Shown here: one piece after another, positions 8,834 through 15,837 of the stretch | Layout of the letters: each line of letters starts with the position of its first letter | Numbering within the stretch: the first letter of the stretch is position 1 | From: an uncultured Sphingobacteriales bacterium | GTDB lineage: Bacteria; Bacteroidota; Bacteroidia; Chitinophagales; Chitinophagaceae | Assembly: GCA_937871285.1 (NCBI GenBank) | Contig: CALMQS010000028.1 | Span: forward strand, 1 to 64,000 | Length of the DNA stretch: 64,000 nucleotides | Direction of reading: 5' to 3' | Notes under the pieces: model-generated | Told to the model about the DNA's origin: nothing | Seen by the model: the letters and a program-made list of their open reading frames with translations, nothing else | Databases searched by the model: none | Translations under genes and position numbers: made by a program

Positions 8834-10792
8834 ATGAGCAAGATAATAGACATCGGTGTTGAAAAAGACCATATTGAATCTTTAACTAAGGCGAACGGTA
8901 TAAATGCACTTGCGGAACTTTTGTGGAATTCTCTTGATGCTGACGCAAGTGAAATAAAAATTGAATACCTGCCAACCAAATTAGGAAACTATGATTACAT
9001 AAAAATAATTGACAATGGACATGGTTTGACTTATGAGAAAGCACAAGATGTTTTTTCAAGACTTGGCGGATCTGAAAAAAAACTCAAAAGCCAAAGCCCG
9101 AACGGCAGACAGTATCATGGGAAAGAAGGAAAAGGAAGATACAAAGGATTGGCTTTAGGCGACTTGGTAAAATTTACAAGCATTTATCAAACTAACGGTA
9201 CTGCTTCACAATTTACAATCACTATTGACAGAAACCAATTATCAAAAACTGAAATCAGCGACCTAAAACAACTTAAAAAAGGAGAAGTTTCAACTGGATT
9301 TACCGTTGAAATCGCCAATGTCAATCTGAAGAATGCCGACTTTGCACTTAAAGCAGAAAACAGGAAAGAACTTGAAGAAAAGTTTGCATCTTATTGGATA
9401 AGCTATCCGAAATTTAAAATATTTTTCAACAACTCTGAATTGGAATTCGCCTCTCTTATCAAAAATTCAGATCAAACAGAAATACAAGCAGAAGTTGGTG
9501 AATTCACTTATAAGTTTGTTATCAAAGTTTTGGAATGGAATTTTGACAATAAGAAAAAAACATATCTCTGTAATGCACAAGGAATTCCCTTTTTAGAAAC
9601 TAACTTAGGAATTCGTTCTAGCATACCTATTTCCGTTTTTATCCAATCAGTCTATATAGAAAAACTTCAAAGGGATAATACTATTGATTTTTACGAATCA
9701 GATGAAGCCATAGTAGGCATTTTAAAAGCAGCGAAAGAATTTTCTAGAGATTATGTTCGGAAAAGACTTCATGAATATTCAAAAGAATTTATAAAAGATT
9801 TAAAACAGAAAGGAATTTATCCATATAAAGAACCTGCAGAAAATCTAATAGAAGTATCAAAAAGGCAGGTCTTCGATATAGTCGCATTACAGCTTAATGA
9901 ATATCTACCTTCGTTTAATGAGCAGGACGATAAAAACAAAAAGCTTACTCTAAAATTAATAAGCGAAGCTTTAGAAAAGGATTCCAATAATTTAAGAAAA
10001 ATACTTGGAGAAATAATAGAACTCCCAGAAGAACAACGTGAAGATTTGGCAGAGTTGTTAGAAGATACTTCACTTTCAAATATCATTGATGCAATGACGG
10101 AGGTTAAAAATCGGCTTAATTTTCTAAACGGATTAGAGCAAATTATCTACGACAAAGATTTGAATAAAAATATTCTTGAAAGGAAACACTTACATAAAAT
10201 TATAATCAACGAAACATGGATATTTGGCGATGAGTATACTTATGGAGTTGACGACCTAACATTAAAAAATGTGTTGAAAGCTTATCTAAAAGAATGCTTA
10301 AAACGTACCGACTTTGAAGAAGTTGTAAATTCCGAAGATAATCAAGAACTTGAAACGATTCCGGATGTTTGTCTTTGGCAACAATACAGTTTAGGCACAG
10401 CAGGAAAAGAAAATCTAATCATAGAGTTAAAGCGACCAAGCCTAAATGCAGGACTGGTTGAAATGGGACAAATAATGTCTTATGCTTCAAAAGTATCTAC
10501 TGACAAACGTTTTCCAAAAGAGAAAACGAGATGGAAGTTTATGGTTGTAACCAAAGACGTTGACAAGGAGTTGGAACCACAGTTAAAGCAAAAGAATAGG
10601 AAATTTGGGCACGTATCGGAAGGCGAGAATTTTGATGTTTTTATACTTTCTTGGGGCGACATTATTAGTGAAGCTAAACAAAGACATGAGTTCATTAAAG
10701 AGAAATTGAACCTTAATTTGAAAAACAATGAAGAAGGCTTAAATTATCTTAAAACAAAATATAAACAATATTTACCAACAGAAAACGAATGA
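8834..10792 (+). CDS. GHKL ATPase fused to a Shedu-like PD-(D/E)XK nuclease domain
   Basis: A 652-residue protein. The N-terminal third is a GHKL ATPase of MORC/Hsp90/MutL type: E28-x3-N32 with D35 (AELLWNSLDADA), the D60-N-G-H-G64 box and a lid loop with GKEGKGRYKGLALG (96-109). The middle is helical and charged. The C-terminal domain from about 445 has W462-I-F-G-x-E467-Y, P510-D511, E531-L-K533-R-P and Q546-x3-Y550. This is the order of a PD-(D/E)XK nuclease and resembles DUF4263, the Shedu nuclease domain. ATP-dependent clamping or sensing with DNA cleavage, probably against phage or plasmid DNA, is inference. The stop overlaps a 27-codon ATGA-coupled frame. Confidence 0.85.
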   Translation: MSKIIDIGVEKDHIESLTKANGINALAELLWNSLDADASEIKIEYLPTKLGNYDYIKIIDNGHGLTYEKAQDVFSRLGGSEKKLKSQSPNGRQYHGKEGKGRYKGLALGDLVKFTSIYQTNGTASQFTITIDRNQLSKTEISDLKQLKKGEVSTGFTVEIANVNLKNADFALKAENRKELEEKFASYWISYPKFKIFFNNSELEFASLIKNSDQTEIQAEVGEFTYKFVIKVLEWNFDNKKKTYLCNAQGIPFLETNLGIRSSIPISVFIQSVYIEKLQRDNTIDFYESDEAIVGILKAAKEFSRDYVRKRLHEYSKEFIKDLKQKGIYPYKEPAENLIEVSKRQVFDIVALQLNEYLPSFNEQDDKNKKLTLKLISEALEKDSNNLRKILGEIIELPEEQREDLAELLEDTSLSNIIDAMTEVKNRLNFLNGLEQIIYDKDLNKNILERKHLHKIIINETWIFGDEYTYGVDDLTLKNVLKAYLKECLKRTDFEEVVNSEDNQELETIPDVCLWQQYSLGTAGKENLIIELKRPSLNAGLVEMGQIMSYASKVSTDKRFPKEKTRWKFMVVTKDVDKELEPQLKQKNRKFGHVSEGENFDVFILSWGDIISEAKQRHEFIKEKLNLNLKNNEEGLNYLKTKYKQYLPTENE

Positions 10793-10872
10793 CAGAATAC
10801 CAGCAGGCAATAAAAGTATTTGCAAAAGCAGGGCAGGACAATGTAACATCAGCGATGTGCTACTATCAGTAG
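10789..10872 (+). pseudogene. 27-codon frame coupled to the ATPase gene, probable gene remnant
   Basis: An ATG overlaps the ATPase stop codon as ATGA and opens 27 codons (MTEYQQAIKVFAKAGQ and onward) before a TAG that lies inside a small hairpin (10859-10873). The ATGA coupling and protein-like composition suggest the first codons of a third operon gene whose remainder was replaced by the linker. It could instead be a chance frame or a genuine small peptide. Confidence 0.35.
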
Positions 10873-11003
10873 CGGTTCTGGCTTGACGTTCAATATTCAG
10901 CTTTAGTTCTTGGCTTCAACATCAGTTTTTCAAATGAGCATTTGTGCCGGGCTGGACGAACAATGAATTCCCTGCCTTTGCAAATACTCAAACGTTAGCG
11001 GCT
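10859..11003. repeat. Non-coding linker between the two cargo genes, with stem-loops
   Basis: The linker begins with a perfect 6-bp hairpin (10859-10864 with 10868-10873, 3-base loop) and ends with AACGTTAGCGGCT. The last eight bases, TAGCGGCT at 10996-11003, are repeated inverted as AGCCGCTA at 12184-12191 after the second gene. Its sequence is non-coding in all frames and its composition differs from both genes. It is reminiscent of cassette-joining sequences, but it does not match the integron attC core consensus. Confidence 0.4.
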
Positions 11004-11035
11004 TATTGACAAACTCCAACCTTTTTATAACAGAA

Positions 11036-12178
11036 ATGAAAGCTCGCCAAACTTTAAGGCGACCTTCTAATTGGCAAGACTTTGAATCTCTTTGCAAAAT
11101 TCTTTGGGGCGAAATTTGGAATTGCCCAGAGATTCAAAAAAATGGAAGGCTTGGACAAGAACAATCGGGAGTTGATGTATTTGGAATACCATCAAATGAC
11201 GATTCTTATTACGGTATTCAATGCAAGGGTAAAAGTGAATACAACGACAACCAATATGACCATCCTCAGTTTACGGAGCAAGAAATTGAAATGGAAATTG
11301 AAAAAGCAAAAATATTTTCACCAGCTTTAACGAAATTTTATTTAGCGACAACTGCGTTAAACGATGCGAAAATTCAAGCTTTTGTTCGACAGAAAAACAT
11401 TGAACATAGAAAGAATGACTTATTTGAAGTTCATCTTTTTTGCTGGGAAACAATAGTTGATTTAATTGATGAAAACAAACGAACACACGATTACTATGTC
11501 AAAAGTCAAAACTATAAAACAAACCAAAGCGTAGCTGTGACGTTTGAGAATAGCGAAACTGAAATTATTTGCAAGCCCAAATTCAAAAAACAAATAACAC
11601 ATTTTAGACAGAAAATTGTATTAGCTGAACCCAATTCCCTCTTTGAATCAATACGTAAACAACAAGTATTTTTAAAGGCTTTAACACCAAAGCCGATGTT
11701 CTCCAAAGAAGTCAACAAAAGTTATTTTGGGTTCAATATTAAAGTTCACAACAATGGAAAAGACCCAATCGAAGAGTACAAATTACTTTTAAATTTTGAA
11801 GGTGATGTTATAGGATTGAAAGATAGCAATGACTTCGGCATGAACATATTAGCACTTCCAAAAAACTATTTTCATACGACTTACCTGTGGTTTGATTCTC
11901 TGTCCGGAAAATTAATTCCAAGAGAGCCGATCCTTGTTGGTGACGATACTTTTTCATCTGAAAGAATTTACATTAAGACAAGGCCTGTAGAATCAGAAAT
12001 ATTCATAAAGTGGAAATTGCTATCAAAAGATTACAAAAACGAAGGGATACTTACAATAAAAGTTAAACCTAACATAATCACTGAGTATGAAGATATTTTA
12101 GTTGAAGACCCTTTAAAAGTAAAAACAGTTGAAGGTGAAATAGAAGACTACGTTACCGACAAAGATGATGACGACTGA
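11036..12178 (+). CDS. Mrr-like PD-(D/E)XK endonuclease with unknown C-terminal domain
   Basis: A 380-residue protein. ATG at 11036 is chosen; a TTG 30 bases upstream is in frame. The N-terminal domain (1-150) fits a restriction-endonuclease fold of the Mrr type: DFE17 in the first helix, G45-V-D47-V-F-G, then Q62-C-K64-G-K. The C-terminal half (about 160-360) looks beta-rich, with an immunoglobulin-like feel (YFGFNIKVHNNGKDPIEEY), and the tail is acidic (DKDDDD). No methyltransferase partner is adjacent. It is probably a DNA-cleaving effector of the cargo module; partnership with the ATPase rests on adjacency only. Confidence 0.75.
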   Translation: MKARQTLRRPSNWQDFESLCKILWGEIWNCPEIQKNGRLGQEQSGVDVFGIPSNDDSYYGIQCKGKSEYNDNQYDHPQFTEQEIEMEIEKAKIFSPALTKFYLATTALNDAKIQAFVRQKNIEHRKNDLFEVHLFCWETIVDLIDENKRTHDYYVKSQNYKTNQSVAVTFENSETEIICKPKFKKQITHFRQKIVLAEPNSLFESIRKQQVFLKALTPKPMFSKEVNKSYFGFNIKVHNNGKDPIEEYKLLLNFEGDVIGLKDSNDFGMNILALPKNYFHTTYLWFDSLSGKLIPREPILVGDDTFSSERIYIKTRPVESEIFIKWKLLSKDYKNEGILTIKVKPNIITEYEDILVEDPLKVKTVEGEIEDYVTDKDDDD

Positions 12179-12183
12179 AAAGC

Positions 12184-12191
12184 AGCCGCTA
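12184..12191. repeat. Right copy of the 8-bp inverted repeat flanking the nuclease gene
   Basis: AGCCGCTA, six bases after the nuclease stop codon, is the exact reverse complement of TAGCGGCT at 10996-11003. After it the sequence returns within about 80 bases to the traD stop, so it marks the probable right edge of the insertion. Eight bases can match by chance; the significance is positional. Confidence 0.4.
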
Positions 12192-12275
12192 CAACAAAAG
12201 TATCCGATCTGTTAGATAAACCTTTCATTTTCATTTGAGGGGGTAGTATATTTCAGAAAAAGGAAGCCTGTCCTT

Positions 12276-12905
12276 TCAGACAAACTCCCCAATATCAAAT
12301 CCATCCAACCCTTTATTCCGCATAGAGGAAGAACTGAAATTTGTTTGCTCACTAAAACTCCTGTCCAATAGACTGGCTATCTTTTTTGAAGCATCATTGA
12401 CAGATTTCTCCAAAAGGCTGAAAAGCTCGGTTCCCTGTATTTTGTGAACGATGTCCACTGCTTGTTTTTGCAAGGATGGCTCCAGCACTTTCTGCTGAAG
12501 CAACATCCCCACGGTGCTTAGTTCTTCAAAGGTAACCCCTGTGGCAAACCCGTCTTCGCCGTTTGGCTCTGCCTTAGCACTCCACTCTTGTTCCTCGTCC
12601 TCCCAATCAGGTTCATCGTTAAAAACATCATCCAGTTCTTCCTGCGGAATAGCTTTGTCCTGCTCCTGCAGACTTTCTGGTTTAAAACTACCACCATCTT
12701 TTAGCGGATTTAGCTTTTGACGCCCTATGGCTTTAGTTGGCGATGAATGTCTTTCAACCGGTTTGGGTAGGCCCATAATATCCGGTAGTCTGGGATTCAC
12801 AGCCGGAAAATCCTTTTGCTTATTTGTGGGCTTGTTAATAACCACTTTGTCTTTTGCCAGCAGGATGATGACAATTACCAGGCATATTACGATGAGCGTT
12901 TCCAT
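12276..12905 (-). CDS. traD: TraD-like conjugative transposon protein
   Basis: A 209-residue protein with one N-terminal membrane helix (residues 3-17), a proline- and charge-rich middle (DDVFNDEPDWEDEEQEW) and a helical C-terminal part ending DGFDIGEFV. It occupies the traD position, after the DUF3408 genes and before traE. The family is poorly conserved, so the name rests mostly on synteny. The start is two bases from the end of the preceding gene. Function in mating is unknown. Confidence 0.65.
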   Translation of the reverse strand: METLIVICLVIVIILLAKDKVVINKPTNKQKDFPAVNPRLPDIMGLPKPVERHSSPTKAIGRQKLNPLKDGGSFKPESLQEQDKAIPQEELDDVFNDEPDWEDEEQEWSAKAEPNGEDGFATGVTFEELSTVGMLLQQKVLEPSLQKQAVDIVHKIQGTELFSLLEKSVNDASKKIASLLDRSFSEQTNFSSSSMRNKGLDGFDIGEFV

Positions 12906-12907
12906 AA

Positions 12908-13180
12908 CTAAGGAAAGGGTTTTGTCATTTCATTGTGGATGGCCCTTATTTCCTCACGGTAATCTTCGAAATGTTGTTTTAAAACATTAGTGAGGTAATC
13001 AGAAATAGTGATCTTTCTTCTTCCCACTATAAAAACGATCCGGGAAATGTTTTCATGAAACTCAGGACAGATATAAGACGATTTTCCATATCTGGCCATA
13101 AGATTGGTTGGCTTCAGGAATATGTCGCTGTACTCATTAACGCTTGTTGTCTTGTCCACTTGTTGTTGTATCTTTTTCAT
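12908..13180 (-). CDS. DUF3408 protein, third tandem copy
   Basis: A 90-residue protein. Its core YGKSSYICPEFHENISRIV aligns with the same core in the two genes upstream, followed by a conserved helix ending in HFEDYREEI. DUF3408 proteins (TraB/TraC of Bacteroides elements) look like small ribbon-helix-helix DNA-binding proteins and may assist ParA or the relaxosome. It is the most diverged of the three copies (Cys at the position of Arg). Confidence 0.75.
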   Translation of the reverse strand: MKKIQQQVDKTTSVNEYSDIFLKPTNLMARYGKSSYICPEFHENISRIVFIVGRRKITISDYLTNVLKQHFEDYREEIRAIHNEMTKPFP

Positions 13181-13191
13181 GATGATATATT

Positions 13192-13479
13192 TTAGAATAT
13201 AGGTTTTTGTTTTCTGTTATAATCCTCAATGATTGCTTTTTCAAAGAGATTAAAATGATGTGTGAGAATATTATCCAGGTAAGCATACATGGGTATTTTA
13301 CCTTCACCAATTACCTGCACAATGCGGATGAGGCGATGATGATAATCCTGGCGTATATAGATAGACCTGTCGCCTCGCCCAACCTGGGTATTATTTTGCA
13401 GAAACAGGGTTTCATAATTTTCATTCTTTGTTGATTGGTTGCCGCCTGTGGCAACAGTTGGCTTTGCATTCTTTTTCAT
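13192..13479 (-). CDS. DUF3408 protein, second tandem copy
   Basis: A 95-residue protein; ATG at 13479 (MKKNAKPTVATGG) is preferred because the longer frame runs back into the preceding gene. The core GDRSIYIRQDYHHRLIRIVQ and MYAYLDNILTHHFNLFEK are clearly homologous to the neighbouring copies. It is probably a DNA-binding accessory factor of the transfer region. Confidence 0.75.
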   Translation of the reverse strand: MKKNAKPTVATGGNQSTKNENYETLFLQNNTQVGRGDRSIYIRQDYHHRLIRIVQVIGEGKIPMYAYLDNILTHHFNLFEKAIIEDYNRKQKPIF

Positions 13480-13498
13480 GAATTTATTTTTTTTCGGG

Positions 13499-13903
13499 TT
13501 ATAAAATTGGTTTAAACCTGCCAGTAAAGTATGCTGTAATGTCTGTCCCAAATTCCCTGAAGTGATAGTCAAGGATATTGTCTATATAGGAATAGAGCGT
13601 GGTTTTATCTTCTCTTGCCAGTTGAACAATCCGCAGAAGTCTTTCATGAAATTCGGGGCGTATATAAACTACCTTGCCGTTGCGACCTGAAGGATACCGG
13701 TTAACAAGAAAGATGTCATCATAATCTATTTTTTTAGAAGAGGACGAACGGTATTTTTCTTTGGATTTAGTCTCTTTAGCTTCCGGCTCCTGTTTGGTAT
13801 TGTCATTACCCCCGGCAGTTGCTTCACCACTCATAATGTTCATCAGATACTCCTCATCTACATTGGGCTTATCAAAATCCTTACGCGATTTTTCAGTTGC
13901 CAT
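13499..13903 (-). CDS. DUF3408 protein, first tandem copy
   Basis: A 134-residue protein directly after parA (12 bases). A low-complexity Lys/Glu/Ser-rich N-terminus (1-60) precedes the DUF3408 core NGKVVYIRPEFHERLLRIVQ and YSYIDNILDYHFREF. The pairing of ParA with a small DNA-binding protein resembles ParA/ParB-like modules; in these elements the pair is usually named TraA/TraB. Confidence 0.8.
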   Translation of the reverse strand: MATEKSRKDFDKPNVDEEYLMNIMSGEATAGGNDNTKQEPEAKETKSKEKYRSSSSKKIDYDDIFLVNRYPSGRNGKVVYIRPEFHERLLRIVQLAREDKTTLYSYIDNILDYHFREFGTDITAYFTGRFKPIL

Positions 13904-13915
13904 ACATTATTGGAT

Positions 13916-14674
13916 TTAGGGGTTAATAATTTTTAAAAACTCCTCCACAAACAGGTCAAGCCTCGTAGCTTTCATCAATTGCGTTTCAGCGGGGAGCAGG
14001 CTGGAACGAAAGATGGAATTGCCGGCATCATCGGTCTCTTTGCGGAAGCGTTTGCTATCCATTATCCTTGCTTCCATTACCAGTAAACCTAACTGTTGTA
14101 TTACACTTTGATAGGCTTCATACAGGTGGGTTTTTTCCCTGCCGTCCACCTGGTTCCAGAACAACCAAAAAGCCAGATCCTTGTTCCCGTTTTCTGTTTC
14201 GGGAAGCTGAAGGAAGGCTTTTGCAAAACCCAGTGTACTTTCCACCACCAAACGATCTGCAGTAACGGGCGAGAAAATAAAATCCATTGTTTTTAAGGTA
14301 GTCAGTACGCCTTTTGTATTTGCCGTTCCCGGCAGATCAAAGAAAATAATATCCGGTTCAACTGCCGGGCCATTTATATACTCTAATGCCTTATCTAATG
14401 CATATTCAGCCCTGCTTTTGATTATGGGATATGCCTTTTTATTAATCGCCTGAAACTGCTTCATAGCGGCCCGCTTGTGGTATTCGCTTTGCATAACCGT
14501 CTTCATGTCCCGCTCCCGCATATTGAACAGGCTATGCTGTGGGAAATCGCAGTCCATGACTATTACATTAAAACCTAACCGGTAGTGCAGTATGCTTGCC
14601 AGCAGGCTTGTCATTGTTGATTTTCCAACACCTCCCTTTTGAGTAGAGAAGCTGATCTTTAAAGTTTTTTTCAT
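13916..14674 (-). CDS. traA: ParA-family ATPase (TraA-like)
   Basis: A 252-residue ParA/MinD-type ATPase. The deviant Walker A box K13-GGVGKS-T is at residues 13-20, the Walker A' region VIVMDCDFPQHSLF at about 37-50 and the switch region DIIFFDLPGTANTKG at about 112-126. It heads the minus-strand tra operon and is divergent from the mob genes across about 720 bases. The usual role is partitioning or positioning of the element or the transfer machinery. A short upstream spacer with T-runs may hold the promoter. Confidence 0.9.
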   Translation of the reverse strand: MKKTLKISFSTQKGGVGKSTMTSLLASILHYRLGFNVIVMDCDFPQHSLFNMRERDMKTVMQSEYHKRAAMKQFQAINKKAYPIIKSRAEYALDKALEYINGPAVEPDIIFFDLPGTANTKGVLTTLKTMDFIFSPVTADRLVVESTLGFAKAFLQLPETENGNKDLAFWLFWNQVDGREKTHLYEAYQSVIQQLGLLVMEARIMDSKRFRKETDDAGNSIFRSSLLPAETQLMKATRLDLFVEEFLKIINP

Positions 14675-15231
14675 TGTTGCTATTATTTAAATATTTGTTG
14701 TTTTATACAAGGTTGTCAACGTGTTTGCGCAGACACCTGCTTTTTCTTTTTATTTTATTATAATCTCTGTTGTTTACTATTTGTAATGTTTTCTCCATTC
14801 TTCTACTTCTCTAAATCTGCATTACTATATATTTTTAGTGTCTGTAATTTTTACAGTTTTTAAAATGCGTTGCTGTTTTCTTTTTTTACCCGGTTCTTTT
14901 AAAACCCAATGTTTTTATGCTTTTATTACTTACCTGTTGTTAGCAGGTAAATTGTTATTGTCACGTTGTTTACCTCTTTACTTCAGATCCTGTTTTCAGC
15001 GCTCCTATACAACTTTAAAGCAAAGAAAATAGCAGATGAATGTCATTTTCTAAATGTGGTATTCATTGTCGCTTTATGTCTTCATTTGGCATTGTCTAAT
15101 GCCATATAGCAACCGTTTGCCTGTGTTTACTTTGTAATGACTGAATTGTTGAAAGAAGAAACTGGACTATGGTTGTTTAAGTGAACAGTTTAATAATCGG
15201 CATGAAGCCGTTTTTTTCCCTGCTTACTTTA

Positions 15232-15250
15232 ATCCCGCCCAAAGCGGGAT
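15232..15250. repeat. Hairpin 1 of the pre-mob cluster
   Basis: ATCCCGC at 15232-15238 is mirrored by GCGGGAT at 15244-15250 with a five-base loop, a perfect 7-bp stem. It is followed by TTTT, so it could also be a terminator for a short leader transcript. Confidence 0.5.
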
Positions 15251-15252
15251 TT

Positions 15253-15270
15253 TCCTTTCACCGGAAAGGA
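15253..15270. repeat. Hairpin 2 of the pre-mob cluster
   Basis: TCCTTTC at 15253-15259 pairs with GAAAGGA at 15264-15270 around a four-base loop. It starts three bases after hairpin 1 ends. Confidence 0.45.
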
Positions 15271-15271
15271 G

Positions 15272-15324
15272 CAAGTTGTGTTTTGAGCAGCGCCAAATGC
15301 AGGGCGCAGCTCAAAACGAACTTG
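15272..15324. repeat. Hairpin 3 of the pre-mob cluster (longest)
   Basis: Arms GTTTTGAGC at 15280-15288 and GCTCAAAAC at 15309-15317 are perfectly complementary. The stem extends outward with CAAGTT at 15272-15277 pairing AACTTG at 15319-15324, and inward with GCGCC/GGCGC. At over 50 bases it is the strongest candidate for the structured part of oriT, or for a regulated terminator before mobA. Confidence 0.5.
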
Positions 15325-15339
15325 TCCGCCACAGGCGGA
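15325..15339. repeat. Hairpin 4 of the pre-mob cluster
   Basis: TCCGCC at 15325-15330 and GGCGGA at 15334-15339 form a 6-bp stem with a three-base loop, immediately after hairpin 3. About 20 bases downstream a weaker stem is followed by six T residues (about 15367-15372), terminator-like. Confidence 0.45.
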
Positions 15340-15393
15340 GACTTAAAACACCCTCCGAAGTCGGGTTTTTTCAGCATTTTAAAATGATGTTTT

Positions 15394-15837
15394 ATGGACG
15401 AGAATAATAAGAAGAATGGAACAAAAAAATATGGACGTCATCCCAAAAATGATCCTGCGGTATTCAGGTATTCTATATCATTAAATGCTCAGGAGAATGC
15501 CAGGTTCCTCTCACTATTTGAAACATCCGGTATGCAGGTAAAGGCGCATTTTATTACAGCCTGTGTATTCCAGAAGACTATTAAGACGGTAAAAATTGAT
15601 AAAGCAAAAATGGACTTTTACATGCGGCTGACAACATTGTACGGACAATTTCGTGCAGTTGGGGTGAATTATAACCAGGTAGTTAAGATATTATACCGCA
15701 ATTTTTCGGAGAAAAAAGCAGCCGCATACCTCTTTAAATTAGAAAAGCAAACAACGGAAATGGCTGCATTATGCCAGAAAATAATACAGTTGATACAGCA
15801 GTTTGAGACAAAGCATTTGAATAAAAACGGGCAGTAA
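15394..15837 (+). CDS. mobA: Relaxosome accessory protein MobA
   Basis: A 147-residue basic protein, helical after residue 25. FRYSISLNAQENARFLSLFE resembles the ribbon-helix-helix N-terminus of MobC-type relaxosome proteins, and GVNYNQVVKILY is a family hallmark. It should bind oriT and help the relaxase open the strand. Its stop overlaps the relaxase start (TAATG), so the two are translationally coupled. Confidence 0.85.
   Translation: MDENNKKNGTKKYGRHPKNDPAVFRYSISLNAQENARFLSLFETSGMQVKAHFITACVFQKTIKTVKIDKAKMDFYMRLTTLYGQFRAVGVNYNQVVKILYRNFSEKKAAAYLFKLEKQTTEMAALCQKIIQLIQQFETKHLNKNGQ

Larger units (their letters stand above)
8740..12195 (+). mobile_element. Accessory cargo insertion between traD and traE (candidate defence module)
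   Basis: Two AT-rich plus-strand genes sit inside an otherwise minus-strand tra operon, separating traD from traE. Codon and base use differ visibly from the flanking tra genes. The second gene is bordered by an 8-bp perfect inverted repeat (10996-11003 and 12184-12191), and a non-coding linker separates the two. Both products carry nuclease-like motifs. Boundaries are estimates by eye; acquisition as a unit or as two cassettes is inference. Confidence 0.55.
14675..15393. other. Divergent intergenic region between parA and mobA; candidate oriT region
   Basis: About 720 bases without a gene. The left part is AT-rich with many T-runs, fitting promoters for parA. The right part (15232-15375) is GC-richer and packed with hairpins, listed separately. 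Because relaxase and relaxosome genes begin immediately downstream, the origin of transfer is expected here. The nick site cannot be fixed from sequence alone. Confidence 0.5.

Noticed and set aside
10990-12195. Classical integron attC sites around the nuclease gene
   Set aside because: The cores (GTTAGCGG, CTACAAC) do not satisfy GTTRRRY/RYYYAAC, and no integron integrase is in the window; only a cassette-like border is claimed.
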